38,137 nucleotides of DNA from Candidatus Campbelliibacteriota bacterium (GCA_947311625.1 CAMZKW010000001.1:79776-117912); one strand, 5' to 3'. Counted from the first letter of the stretch, positions 1 to 9,750 are shown. Numbers and translations: made by a program. The notes: generated from the sequence alone by a model not told the origin.

Positions 1-1
1 C

Positions 2-1162
2 ATTGAAAGTAGATTAAGAAAGGTTTTTGGTAGTAAAACCATGTCTCAAAGAATTTTAGATATCTACTTTAAAAAGTATGGACATAATTCCATTGGAGAT
101 ATGGGGACTTTGATGTTTTCAGTGGAAGGGTTATCTATGAAAGGAGCTTTTCATTTAGTAGAGCATCAACTTTTTAATGGACAAGAGGCTTCAACGAGAT
201 ATTTAAATTTTTCAGAAATGGGATTTCTCCCGATATCTAATGAAGTAGATACTCTATCTTCTCAATCTATGGACTTATATAAAAAAGTATTAAGTTCTGA
301 GATGAAAAGAAATATTGAAATTTTGGGTATGTCTGAAAAAGATGCAGAACCAAAAGCTTTTGATGTGGCAGGGGCATATCTTCCAATTTCAGCGAGAACA
401 AACGTTTTTTGGATAGGTTCTATACGAACTTATATAGGAAAAATTCGTGAACTGAGAAGTATGGGTAGAGAAGAAAAAGAGATTGGTGAAGCCATGTCTC
501 TAATTTTCGATAAGATTTGCCCTAATTCTCAAAGAGATGTGGGGGAAAATTACATGGAGGAAGAGTTGCTATTTGAAGCTGGTATTAAATCATCCCAAGA
601 AAGTCTTTTCAAAGGAAAAAAAGAAAAGGTTAACTTTAATGGATTTAACTCCACATGGTTCAAATTTGTTAGAGGTGAAAAGGAAAAAATTCAACACTTT
701 TCTCCAACTTTGGGTTTGTTTGGTTCTATATCATCTAAATTTGAATTTGATTTTAGATCTGCCAGAGATATACATAGACACAGAGCATTCGATATAAATT
801 CTGTTATAGATTGGAGACCTTTGGGTTTTGAAAAATTTTACAGAGAGCAGGTATCCGATAAGGAATTACTTGATGAAATAAAAAAACTTCAAGGAGATTC
901 ACTAAAACTCTATGAAAAAATTGGACATGAATCTGTCTATGGGATGCCCATGGCAATGAAATTTCAATATTTTATGGCTGGACCACTTCAGGCATGGTTG
1001 TATTTTTTAGATCTCCGTTCTGGACCAAAGGTTCATCCAACGGTTATTAAATTAGCCCAGGATATTGGAAAAGAAATAGAGGAAGAGTTATGCATAAAAG
1101 AGGTTTATCAAAGGGGTGGTGCTGATTACGGTATCCGCTCCAAAGATTTAAATAAAATTTAA
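2..1162 (+). CDS. thyX: FAD-dependent thymidylate synthase, tandem ThyX type (5' truncated by window edge)
   Basis: Flavin-dependent methylation of dUMP to dTMP is the family function. The frame is open to the window edge upstream of the first ATG (position 41), so the N-terminus is probably missing. The visible 386 codons look like two tandem ThyX-like units. The first carries GHNSI followed by EGLSMKG, and a degenerate signature in which RHR is replaced by EHQ while ASTRY is kept. The second carries RDIHRHRAF, with the basic RHR motif, and an AWLYFLDLRSG segment like the FLELR region of ThyX. Long double ThyX proteins of over 500 residues are known, for example in chlamydiae, so the missing part is probably about 150 residues. 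All four Trp codons I see are TGG. The gene ends in a strong terminator. Family assignment is good; activity is inferred. Confidence 0.8.
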   Translation: MESRLRKVFGSKTMSQRILDIYFKKYGHNSIGDMGTLMFSVEGLSMKGAFHLVEHQLFNGQEASTRYLNFSEMGFLPISNEVDTLSSQSMDLYKKVLSSEMKRNIEILGMSEKDAEPKAFDVAGAYLPISARTNVFWIGSIRTYIGKIRELRSMGREEKEIGEAMSLIFDKICPNSQRDVGENYMEEELLFEAGIKSSQESLFKGKKEKVNFNGFNSTWFKFVRGEKEKIQHFSPTLGLFGSISSKFEFDFRSARDIHRHRAFDINSVIDWRPLGFEKFYREQVSDKELLDEIKKLQGDSLKLYEKIGHESVYGMPMAMKFQYFMAGPLQAWLYFLDLRSGPKVHPTVIKLAQDIGKEIEEELCIKEVYQRGGADYGIRSKDLNKI

Positions 1163-1166
1163 TATA

Positions 1167-1202
1167 TAAATCTGAGGTCTTTTGCCTCAGATTATTTTTT
1201 TG
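1167..1202 (+). terminator. Rho-independent terminator after thyX
   Basis: A perfect 9-bp stem AATCTGAGG/CCTCAGATT (1169-1177 with 1185-1193) is followed by a T run. Confidence 0.9.
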
Positions 1203-1214
1203 ATTTTTTAAATA

Positions 1215-1223
1215 TGGTATAAT
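1215..1223 (+). promoter_or_regulatory. Extended -10 promoter of gatA
   Basis: TGG-TATAAT with six bases between the hexamer and the ATG, so the predicted transcript starts at the A of the start codon (leaderless). Confidence 0.75.
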
Positions 1224-1229
1224 GTAAAT

Positions 1230-2639
1230 ATGAATATAGATTTTGAAAATTTAGATATAAAAACAGCACATAAATTGCTGATTGAAAAAAAAATTACAGT
1301 TAGAGAGTTAACAGATTTTTATTTAAAAAATATTAAAGAAAAAAATGAAAATTTAAACGCCTATTTATCAGTTTTTGAAAATATTGATGAACAGGTTAAA
1401 AATGCTCAGAAAAAAATTGATGAAGGAGAAGGAAGTTTACTTACGGGAATTCCAGCTGGAATTAAGGCAAATATTTTAATTGAAGGTGAAAACTCATCTG
1501 CTGCTTCAAAAATTTTAGAAAATTACAAAGGAACCTATAACGCTTTTGTGATTGAAAAATTAAAAAAAGAAGGAGTTATCTTTTTAGGTTATTTGAATAT
1601 GGATGAATTTGCCTGTGGTGGTTCAACCCAAAATTCAGCCTACGGGGTGACAAAAAATGCATTAGATAATGAAAGAGTTGCAGGTGGCTCTTCTGGTGGT
1701 TCTGCAACAGCAGTGGCATCTAATATGGCGATGTTTACTTTGGGAACTGATACAGGTGGTTCTATTAGACAACCAGCGTCTTTTAATGGAATTGTTGGTT
1801 TTAAAGGTTCCTACGGTTCTGTTTCTCGTTCTGGTGCAATTGCCATGGGTTCATCTTTAGACCAGATTGGACCATTGGCAAAAACGGTGGAAGATGTGGA
1901 GATTATTTTCAATGCTATTCGTGGAAAAGATACGAGAGATATGACTTCTTTTGATGAAAATAAAAATGATAAAAAAGAAATAAAAAAAATTGCTATTATT
2001 CCAGAAATGTTAAAAGATTTAAAGGAGGATTTTAAAGAAGTATTCTTAAGTTCAGTAGAAAAAATAAAAGAAGATGGAATTGAAGTTGTTGAAATAGAGT
2101 TTCCAGAATTAAAGTTAGCATTACCAGTTTATTATACTTTAATGCCAGCTGAGCTTTCTTCAAACTTAGCCAAGTTTGATGGTATTAGATATGGAAATAC
2201 AAAGGAAGGTAATAATCTTTTAGATACTTATTTAGAAACAAAAGAGCAAGGATTTGGAGATGAAATAAAAAGAAGAATTATTTTAGGAACTTATGTTTTA
2301 TCTGCTGGATATGCAGGTGATTTTTACGCCAAAGCTCTTGGTTTAAGGGAAGAATTAAAAAATATCTTTAGAGAAAAAATGAAAAAAGTTGACGCTATAA
2401 TTTTACCAACATTTCCAACTTTAGCTCCAAAAATTGGAGAAGTAACAAATCCAATAGATGAGTATGTTGCTGATATATATACTGTTTCAGCTAATATTAT
2501 TGGAATACCGGCTATCTCGATACCAACTAAAAAAGTAATAGAAAATCTTCCAATTGGAATTCAGATCTTAGCTAATTATAAAAATGAAAATGGATTAATT
2601 GGATTTTCTAAAAAAGTGGAAAAGTTTTTGCTAAAATAG
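1230..2639 (+). CDS. gatA: Aspartyl/glutamyl-tRNA(Asn/Gln) amidotransferase subunit A
   Basis: Amidase subunit of the GatCAB complex, which frees ammonia from glutamine to convert Glu-tRNA(Gln) or Asp-tRNA(Asn) to the correct amidated form. The 469-residue length is normal for GatA. The amidase-signature Ser-cisSer-Lys triad is fully present: Lys79 in GIPAGIKAN, cis-Ser154 in AGGSSGGSA and nucleophile Ser178 in TDTGGSIRQP. A conserved DQIGPLA follows. GatB and GatC are not in this window, so the complex is not encoded as one operon here. The gene has its own promoter directly before the ATG. It contains no Trp and no in-frame TGA. The start is chosen because the ATG follows the -10 element by 6 nt and the N-terminus aligns with the family. 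Confidence 0.95.
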   Translation: MNIDFENLDIKTAHKLLIEKKITVRELTDFYLKNIKEKNENLNAYLSVFENIDEQVKNAQKKIDEGEGSLLTGIPAGIKANILIEGENSSAASKILENYKGTYNAFVIEKLKKEGVIFLGYLNMDEFACGGSTQNSAYGVTKNALDNERVAGGSSGGSATAVASNMAMFTLGTDTGGSIRQPASFNGIVGFKGSYGSVSRSGAIAMGSSLDQIGPLAKTVEDVEIIFNAIRGKDTRDMTSFDENKNDKKEIKKIAIIPEMLKDLKEDFKEVFLSSVEKIKEDGIEVVEIEFPELKLALPVYYTLMPAELSSNLAKFDGIRYGNTKEGNNLLDTYLETKEQGFGDEIKRRIILGTYVLSAGYAGDFYAKALGLREELKNIFREKMKKVDAIILPTFPTLAPKIGEVTNPIDEYVADIYTVSANIIGIPAISIPTKKVIENLPIGIQILANYKNENGLIGFSKKVEKFLLK

Positions 2640-2647
2640 AAAAAATA

Positions 2648-2656
2648 TGTTAAAAT
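2648..2656 (+). promoter_or_regulatory. Extended -10 promoter of the sigma4-HARE gene
   Basis: TGT-TAAAAT, seven bases before the ATG at 2664; a leaderless transcript is predicted. Confidence 0.65.
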
Positions 2657-2663
2657 AATTATT

Positions 2664-3707
2664 ATGACTATGAAAAAAGAAATTAAAACAAATGAACTTA
2701 TAGAAAAGTTGTTATCTAATTTAGGAAAGAGATCAAAAGATGTTGTTGAAAAAAGATTTGGTTTAAAAAAGAAACAAGGTAGAAATACACTTGAAAGTAT
2801 AGGAAAAGAATATGGTATAACAAGAGAAAGAGTGAGGCAAATAGAAAATGCTGCTAAAAAAGTAATTTTAGAAACTAACACCTATAAAAAAGAATCAAAG
2901 AAATTAGTTGATTTGTTAAAAAAAGAAATTGATAGATTTGGTGGTGTTATCTCTGAAAAAGAATTTTTATCATATTTAACAGATGATAAAGACACTCAGG
3001 ATCATCTACATTTCCTTTTACATATTTCAGAACCATTTTTTGATGAAAAGAAAAAAGAGTTTAAAGATAAAGTATGATTTACTGATAAGAATTCATATGA
3101 GGCTTTTGAAAAATCTTTAGATAAATTATATAAAGATTTAAACACTGATGAATTACTTACGGAAAAAGAAATTATTGAAAAATTTACTATCAGGCTAAAA
3201 GAACATACTTCTAATAAAAAACTTTTACAAAATGATACTGTAAAAAGATTAATGAGTATTTCTAAAAAGATTTCATCTAATGACCTAGATCAATGAGGGT
3301 CAACAGATTCAAGGAATATAAAAACTAAAGGTGTGAGAGATTATGCATACTTAATTTTAAATCAAATTAAAGAACCTTTGCATTTTAGAGATTTATCTTC
3401 TGAAATTACAAAACAATTTAATAAAAAAGTTAATATAGCTACAGTTCACAATGAACTTATAAAAGACGACAGATTTATTCTTGTTGGTAGAGGGATGTAT
3501 GCTTTGGGAGAATGAGGTAGGTTTAGTGCTGGAACAGTATCTGATGTTATTAAAGATATTCTAAAATCTTCAAAAAAAGCTATTGATAAAAATGAAATTA
3601 TTAAAAAAGTTTTAGAAAAAAAACAAGTTAAAGAACAAACTATTTTAATAAATTTGGCAAATAGAGATTTTAAAAGAACTAAGGATGGTAAATATAAACT
3701 AGCTTAG
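2664..3707 (+). CDS. Sigma-70 region 4-like / HARE-HTH domain protein
   Basis: A 347-residue protein once three in-frame TGA codons (3075, 3294, 3513) are read as Trp. Residues about 27-70 form a sigma-70 region 4 helix-turn-helix, with LESIGKEYGITRERVRQIE, which is the -35-recognition helix signature. No sigma region 2 is present, so it is not a complete sigma factor. Residues about 224-283 (RDYAYLILNQIKEPLHFRDL and GRGMYALGEWG) resemble a HARE-HTH domain as in the RNA polymerase delta subunit. A second partial HARE-like unit (IKDILKSSKKAIDKNEIIKKVL) ends the protein. Proteins with this architecture are known to me from CPR bacteria and are presumed transcription factors; the target is unknown. 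It has its own promoter and a terminator that overlaps its stop codon. Confidence 0.8.
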
Positions 3708-3716
3708 TTTTTTTCT
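3694..3716 (+). terminator. Terminator overlapping the stop codon of the sigma4-HARE gene
   Basis: AAACTA-GCT-TAGTTT hairpin (3696-3710) followed by Ts; the stop codon TAG (3705-3707) lies in the 3' arm. Confidence 0.7.
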
Positions 3717-3735
3717 GTAAATTTTTTTTATATTT

Positions 3736-3744
3736 TGTTATAAT
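3736..3744 (+). promoter_or_regulatory. Extended -10 promoter of the solute-binding protein gene
   Basis: TGT-TATAAT, nine bases before the ATG at 3754. Confidence 0.7.
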
Positions 3745-3753
3745 AATGTATAT

Positions 3754-5067
3754 ATGAAACAAAATAAAACAATATTTCAAATAGCTATAGCATTAATTTT
3801 TGGAGTTATGCTTATGATAGGTTTTGTACTTTTTGCAACTTACAAACCAGTTGGTGAAAAAGATAAAAAGATTATAGGTAATGTTGTAGTTTGGGGGACT
3901 ATGGATAGAAATATAATAGAAACTTTATTGAAAAATATGAGAGAAAAAGATGAAAGATTTAAAAATATTACTTACATAGAAAAATCAAAAGCAACTTATA
4001 ATCATGATATCTTAGAAGCTTTAGCTTCTCAAAAATCACCAGATTTAATTTTATTATCTAATGATAATTTTTTAAAAAACAGAAACAAACTTTTTGTTAT
4101 TCCTTCTCAGAATCTTTCCAAGAGAAGTTATTATAATTCTTTTGCTGATGCATTTTCTATTTATGTTTCTAATGAAGGAGTATTAGGCATTCCTTTTGTT
4201 ATAGACCCCATGGTTATGTATTATAATAAAAATATGTTTTCTAGTAATAGAGTAGTTTTACCTCCAGAATCATGAGAAGAATTTGAAGACCCAAATGGTA
4301 TAAATATAAAGATAAGGTCTTTAGATAATTCTGGAAATATTTTGAAAACAGCAATAGCTTTTGGTGAATCATCAAATGTTAAAAATTTTAAAGAAATATT
4401 ATATACATTATTTTTCCAAAAAAATAATAATATAATAAAAGAAGAAAAAGAGTTTTATAAATCAGATAGAGTGGGATTTGAAAAATCAAGTGATGTGATA
4501 AAATTTTACAATCAATTTTCAAATCAATCTAATAAAATTACCTATGCTTGGAATAAATCTATGATTAATTCAGAAGAATCATTTTTATCTGAAAACTTAG
4601 CAACATATTTTGGTTTTTCTTCGGAAATAAAAAAAATAAGATTAAAGAATCCAAATTTAAATTTTGATGTAGCAGAGATACCAACTTTTAAAAATTCTAC
4701 AAAGAAAACTGTCTATGCTAAAACTTGAGTTTTTTCAATACCAAAAGCTTCAAAAAATAAAGTTGGTGCTTTAGCGACAGCTTTAAAATTTTCATCAAAA
4801 GATGTTCAAAGTGTATTAACCCAAAAAATATATCTTCCGCCTGTAAGAAAGGATATGCTCAATATAAGGCCAAAAGATTTATATATGGATATATTTTATA
4901 GAGAAGCTATATATGCTAATTCAATTTTAGAACCAAATTCTAATACAATGAAACAATTATTTTCAGAATATGTTAATAATGTTAATACAGGATTTAAACA
5001 ACCTAAAGAAACAACAATTATATTATCAGGTGAGATAGATAATTTGTTATCAAGTTTTGATTTTTAA
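3754..5067 (+). CDS. Extracellular solute-binding protein (family 1-like), membrane anchored
   Basis: A 437-residue protein with TGA read as Trp at 4273 and 4726. An N-terminal hydrophobic helix (about residues 9-31) is followed by an extracytoplasmic domain. No lipobox is visible, so the helix is probably an uncleaved anchor. The pattern VVVWGTMD near the start, DLILLSNDN, GVLGIPFVIDPMVMYYNK, LPPESWEEF and VFSIPKASKNK follows the bacterial family 1 solute-binding fold (maltose-type). The Trp in PESWEEF sits at the usual 'P-T-W-x-E-F' position and is encoded by TGA. No ABC permease or ATPase gene adjoins it, so the transporter partner and the ligand are unknown. It is a single-gene unit bounded by a promoter and a terminator. 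Confidence 0.7.
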
Positions 5068-5090
5068 ATTAAAACTTTTTTTTTTTCTTA
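5052..5090 (+). terminator. Terminator after the solute-binding protein
   Basis: AAGTTTT (5052-5058) pairs with AAAACTT (5071-5077), followed by about a dozen Ts; the stop codon is in the loop. Confidence 0.65.
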
Positions 5091-5095
5091 TATTT

Positions 5096-5104
5096 TGGTA
5101 ATAT
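5096..5104 (+). promoter_or_regulatory. -10 promoter of the 55-residue membrane protein gene
   Basis: TGG-TAATAT, six bases before the ATG at 5111. The hexamer is weaker than its neighbours but the spacing is typical of the window. Confidence 0.5.
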
Positions 5105-5110
5105 ACTGTT

Positions 5111-5278
5111 ATGAATACAAAAAATAATAAAGGAATTATAAATAAACATTTTTTAACATCATTAGTTTTATTTATAGCTATTATTATAGTGGTAACAACC
5201 TTCACATCTTTTTTAAAGGATGCTCAAAAAAATGATAAGAGTTTAAATAAAATAGATAAAAAACAAGTTAAAATATAG
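5111..5278 (+). CDS. Small single-pass membrane protein, unknown function
   Basis: A 55-residue ORF with a hydrophobic helix (about residues 15-34, LTSLVLFIAIIIVVTTF) flanked by lysine-rich ends; the C-terminal tail is charged and probably cytoplasmic or disordered. It has a -10-like element six bases before the ATG, the spacing used by most genes here, which argues that it is real. It sits between the solute-binding protein and two further membrane-anchored proteins. I do not recognise a family. Confidence 0.5.
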   Translation: MNTKNNKGIINKHFLTSLVLFIAIIIVVTTFTSFLKDAQKNDKSLNKIDKKQVKI

Positions 5279-5355
5279 TTTTTTAAAAATGTCAAGATAT
5301 TAACAACTTTTCAACATTTATTTTTTTTGTTATTTACAAAAATTAATTTATATAT

Positions 5356-5361
5356 TATAAT
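5356..5361 (+). promoter_or_regulatory. -10 promoter of the peptidoglycan-binding protein gene
   Basis: TATAAT, nine bases before the ATG at 5371; no TG extension. Confidence 0.6.
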
Positions 5362-5370
5362 AGTTATATT

Positions 5371-5910
5371 ATGATAAAAAATAAAAAACAATGAATTTTT
5401 ATAATTATGGGTATATTTTTAGTTTGAATAATAGGTTCAGCTTATATATATACTTGTGTTTTAAAAGGATTTTGTCAAAATCAAGATAAATATCAAGTTA
5501 AGAATAATCAAGTTATTAAAGAAGATGTATCAATAAATTATAATGATGACAAAAATATTATAACCAAAACATTTAAAGAACCTTTAAAACAAGAAAATAT
5601 TGAAATTAAAACAAATACAAAAGAAGTATCTTCTTTTAAAAGAAGAACTATAAAATGTTATACACATATAAATTCAATTATTAAAATTAATTCAAATAGA
5701 AATATTGAATCAGAGGTTGTAAAATTAGAGAATTTCTTTAATGATTATTATGGTGAAAAATTAAATATTGATGGCTATTTTGGAAAAGAAGATATGGATG
5801 CTGTTAAAAGATTTCAAAAAAATAAAAATTTAGATATAGATGGTATAGTGGGGCCAAAAACATTAGAAATAATTAATGCAGTTTATTGCGTTAAAAATGA
5901 GAAAAAATAA
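5371..5910 (+). CDS. Membrane-anchored peptidoglycan-binding domain protein
   Basis: A 179-residue protein; TGA codons at 5392 and 5425 read as Trp, both next to or in the N-terminal transmembrane segment (about residues 8-28). A polar lysine- and asparagine-rich linker leads to a C-terminal PG_binding_1-type domain (about residues 115-172). The marks are NIDGYFGKEDMDAVKRFQK and DIDGIVGPKTLEII, the paired 'DG-x-x-G-x-x-T' turns of the fold. It probably tethers the membrane to the cell wall. Three cysteines lie outside the domain core (around the anchor and before the repeat), so a disulphide is possible. Under the standard code this gene would be missed or badly truncated. Confidence 0.75.
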
Positions 5911-5914
5911 TTAA

Positions 5915-5920
5915 TATAAT
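5915..5920 (+). promoter_or_regulatory. -10 promoter of the helix-hairpin-helix protein gene
   Basis: TATAAT only 5 nt after the upstream stop codon and ten bases before the ATG at 5931. Confidence 0.55.
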
Positions 5921-5930
5921 AAAAAATACT

Positions 5931-6410
5931 ATGAAAATTACAGAAACATATACAGGAAGTGATGCGACTTTAGAAATATTAATAATGCTATTGGGGGCAT
6001 TTATTCTAGGGTGAATTTTAAGATGACTTTACGATACATATTTATTTGAATATGTAGATGAAGTTGTTGAAGATAAAGAACAAATCATAAAAATAGATAA
6101 AAAAGAAACTATTAATGATAATAAAATAGTAGAAGAGATAATTGATACAAATAAAGAAGATGATTTAAAATTAGTTGAAGGTATAGGTCCAAAGATTGAA
6201 TCTTTATTAAAATCTTCAGATATAAAAACATTTAAAGATTTATCAGAAGTAACACCTGAACAAGTAAGGAGTATTCTTAGAGAAAAAGGTGGGGAAAGAT
6301 ATGCTTTTCATGATCCAACAACATGACCAGACCAAGCTAAATTAGCAGATGAAAATAGAATGGATGAATTGAAAGAGTATCAAGATTTTTTAAATGGCGG
6401 AAGGGTATAA
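5931..6410 (+). CDS. Membrane-anchored helix-hairpin-helix protein
   Basis: A 159-residue protein read through three TGA codons (LGW, LRW, TTW). An N-terminal transmembrane helix (about residues 14-32) is followed by an acidic linker. A helix-hairpin-helix unit follows (DDLKLVEGIGPKIESLLKSS, about residues 78-97) with a second helix pair (KTFKDLSEVTPEQVRSILRE). The 'EGIGPKIE-L' signature is the DNA- or protein-binding hairpin found in DUF4332-type and ribosomal S13-like folds. Such a protein could anchor nucleic acid or another complex at the inner face of the membrane, but there is no direct evidence. It follows the peptidoglycan-binding protein by 20 nt and has its own -10. Confidence 0.65.
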
Positions 6411-6440
6411 AAAGCCTTTTTTTATTTTTTTTTAAAAAAA

Positions 6441-6449
6441 TGTTAAAAT
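6441..6449 (+). promoter_or_regulatory. Extended -10 promoter of the UvrD-like helicase gene
   Basis: TGT-TAAAAT with six bases to the ATG at 6456; leaderless geometry. Confidence 0.7.
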
Positions 6450-6455
6450 TAAATT

Positions 6456-9400
6456 ATGAAAAATAATTTTAAAGAAGAATATAATAATAAATTTCAAAAG
6501 GCTTTGAATTTTTTAAATAAAGAGCAAAGAGAAGCAGTGGAACAGACAGAAGGACCTGTGGTGGTAATTGCTGGACCAGGAACAGGTAAGACTCAAATTC
6601 TAACTTTAAGAATTGCAAATATAATTGATAAAATGGGGGCAGAATTTGCTCCAAATATTTTAGCCTTAACTTTTACTAACGCTGGTGTTTTTACTATGAG
6701 AAAAAGATTGGCAGAATTTATAGGGACAGAATTAGCTTACCAGGTTGGAATTTATACTTTTCACTCTTTTGCTGAAGAACAGATAAAAAGTAATCCAGAA
6801 GTTTTTAAAAGATTTGCTTTTTCTCGAGCAATTTCAGATATTGAAAAAATTGAAATTATAGAAGAAATTTTGAATAAAGGTAAATGAAAAAAAATGCAAA
6901 CTTTTGCTTCAGAGTATCATTATACTCAAAAAATAATTTCTGCCATTGATGATTTAAAATCAGATGCTATCTCCCCAGAAAAATTTGAAGAGAGTTTTGC
7001 TTTCATTGAAAAAAGAATTTTAGCTAAGGAAGGTGAAGGAGCTTTTTATAAAACCAATCGAGGAGAAAATAAAAAAGGAGATATAAAAAAAGATGTTTTG
7101 AAAAAAATTACAGAGCAAAAAGAAAAACAAAAAGAGTTATTAAAAATTTATATTGAATATCAAAATCAATTAAAAGAAAGACGGCTTTATGATTTTTCAG
7201 ATATGATTTTATCAGTGGTTCAGGAGGCTGAAATAAATAAAGATTTTAGAACTTCTCTTCAAGAAAAATATTTATATCTTTTAGTTGATGAACATCAAGA
7301 TACTAATGAGGCACAAAATAGAATTATAGAATTGATTGCTGATGCAGATATCAATGAAGCTAATCCAAATGTTTTTACTGTGGGTGATGAGAAACAGGCA
7401 ATTTATAGATTTCAAGGTGCATCCTTAGAAGCTTTTAATAATTTTAAGAAAAAATACAATGAGGTTAAAATAATAAACTTAAAAAATAATTATCGTTCAT
7501 CTCAAAATATTTTAGATATCTCAGCTTTAATTTTGAAAGCTGAAAATAATTTAGAGGCAAAAAATAAAGAATTTTTAAATATAAAAGAAAAGGTAAAGGT
7601 TGGAGAATCCCAGGATAGAAAATCTGAAATAATATTTTTAGCTGAAGATATAAAAAAGAAAATTGATAATGGGGTTGATCCAAATGAAATTGCAATTTTC
7701 TATAAACAAAATAAAGAAGTTTCAGATATTAAAGATATATTAGAAAAATATAAGATTCCTTATAAAATAAATTCTAAAGAAAATATTTTAGATAATAAAG
7801 AAATTAAAAAAATAATAATTCTTTTAAGAGCAATTGATGATCCTTACAATAATGAAAAATTATCAAAATCTTTATTTATAAACTTTTTAAATTTTGATAC
7901 CTATGATATTTTAAAGATTTTTGAAAAAATGAATAATAGAAGAGGTGAGCAAATTAAAAATAAATCAATTTTAAAAATAATTTCTTCCAAAGAGATACTA
8001 GATAGGATTGAAGTAAATGAGGTTGAAAAATTTTTGAATTTTGTGAAATTTATAAGAGAAATAAATAAAAATGAAAAAGAATTAGATTTTGGAGAATTTT
8101 TTGAAAAATTTATAAATGATTCTAGTTTCTTGAAATATATTTTAAAATTGAAAGATAATATCTTGCCAATTAAAAGATTAGAAAAAATTTTTAATGAAGT
8201 TAAAAATCAGATTGAAATAAAGAAAAATTATTCTTTAAAAGATTTTTTAAATTATATTGATATTTTAGAAAAGTATGATTTAAAAGTAGAAGTGGGAAAA
8301 AATGAATTACTTGATGGAGTAAATTTAATGACCGCTCATGGGTCTAAAGGTTTAGAATTTGAATATGTTTATATAACAAATTTTATAAATTCTCTTTGAG
8401 GTAAAAGTAGAAAGATGACTAATAATTTTATTCTGCCAACAACTAAAACACAGGGGGGTGAAGATGATGAGAGAAGACTTTTTTATGTAGCTTTAACTCG
8501 TGGAAAAAAAGAAGTTAAAATTTTATATTCAAAAATAAAAGAAGATGGAAAGGAAAATGCGGCATCATTATTTTTAGATGAAATTAAAGATGAAGTTGAA
8601 TTTTTAGATATTCAAGAAAAAGATTTTAGTGAAAAAATAAAAATATTATTTTCAGAAAAGGAAGAAAAAATATTATCAATTTTTGATAAAGAATATATTA
8701 AAAAATTATTTTTAGAGAATACACTTTCAATTTCAGCTTTAAATAATTATTATCGATCTCCCATAAAATATTTTTTCAGAAATTTAATTAGGTTACCATC
8801 CAGTCAGACTAAACCTTTAATTTTTGGAAATATTATTCATAACAGTTTAGATATTTATTTTAAAAAAGGAAAAGAAGAAAAGAGAACTCCAAGTAAAAAA
8901 GAACTTTTAGAAATTTTTCAATCCTCATTGAAAAAATTTACAATCCCAGAGAAACATTTTGATGAGATAGAATCTCATGGAAGAGAAATTTTAGAAAAAT
9001 ATTATGATAGATATTCAAATGAATTTAACTTTAAGGTAGAAACGGAAAAGAAAATTTATTCAGAAATTAAATTAAATGGGGGTGAAAAATTAAAATTGTA
9101 TGGGATTGTGGATAAGTTGGAATTACTTGATGGCAATAAAATAAGGGTTGTGGACTATAAAACTGGAAAAACTTATGAGGAAAAAACAAAGGAAGATAAG
9201 GCTAATTTAGATAGACAATTAGTATTTTATAAATTACTTATAGATAAGTATTTTGATGCAGATAGGGTGGAAGAAGCTATGCTAGATTTCGTTGAAGAAA
9301 GCAAGAAAACAGGGGAATATAGTCGCCAGCGACGATTTATTCGTCGTCAGGAGGTTGATGGGTTAGAAAAAGATATTCAAGATTTTGCTCAGGATATTAT

Positions 9401-9497
9401 TTCAGGAGAATTTCTCGAAAGAGAATATGAAAAAAATAAACAAAATGAAGAGTATTTTGAACTCTGAGAATTGTTAAAAAATGGAGAAAAGGAATAA
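6456..9497 (+). CDS. UvrD/Rep-family DNA helicase with C-terminal PD-(D/E)XK nuclease
   Basis: A 1013-residue superfamily 1A helicase-nuclease after reading three TGA codons as Trp (GKWKK near 6885, SLWGK near 8397, ELWEL at 9465). Motif I is AGPGTGKTQ (about residues 39-47), motif Ia is ALTFTNAG, motif II is VDEHQDTN (Asp278-Glu279), motif III is VGDEKQAIYRFQGA, motif IV is NLKNNYRSSQ, and motif V/VI is MTAHGSKGLEFEYV and RRLFYVALTRGKK. The C-terminal domain has LSISALNNYYRSP and VVDYKTGK (Asp900, Lys902), the catalytic core of RecB/AddB-type nucleases. The cysteines that bind an Fe-S cluster in AddB are absent. It probably acts in double-strand break processing or repair. A strong terminator follows. 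Confidence 0.92.
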
Positions 9498-9542
9498 TTT
9501 TCTTGTAATTTTTTTAAAAAATTAATTCAAAATATATAAAAT

Positions 9543-9583
9543 AAAAAAGGTGGAAAGATGCTTCGCAGCTTTCCACCTTTTTT
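9543..9583 (+). terminator. Terminator after the helicase gene
   Basis: GGTGGAAAG/CTTTCCACC stem (9549-9557 with 9569-9577), inner TGC-TTC-GCA hairpin, flanked by A and T runs, so it could act in both directions. Confidence 0.85.
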
Positions 9584-9675
9584 GCACTTTTTTTTATATT
9601 TTAATATAAGATATAAGAACTATAATATATTATTAGATTTTTTTGATGGTTCTTTAAAATATTATTAAAAACAAA

Positions 9676-9727
9676 GTTAGAAAATATAGTCGTTTAAACA
9701 AAACAAAAAAACTCCTTATTTTCTAAC
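9676..9727 (+). promoter_or_regulatory. Inverted repeat in the 5' leader of the cadherin-like gene
   Basis: A perfect 11-bp inverted repeat, GTTAGAAAATA (9676-9686) and TATTTTCTAAC (9717-9727), with a 30-nt loop that contains CTCCTT. It ends 23 nt before the ATG. A TATAAT near 9626-9631 could start a leader of about 115 nt. The rest of the 9584-9750 interval shows no gene. Confidence 0.4.
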
Positions 9728-9750
9728 ATAACAAATTAATTAAAAAAAAT

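Noticed and set aside
5279-5355. DnaA-box-like strings (TTAACAACTTTT) suggesting an origin
   Set aside because: No match to TTATCCACA and no cluster; dnaA, dnaN and other origin genes are absent.
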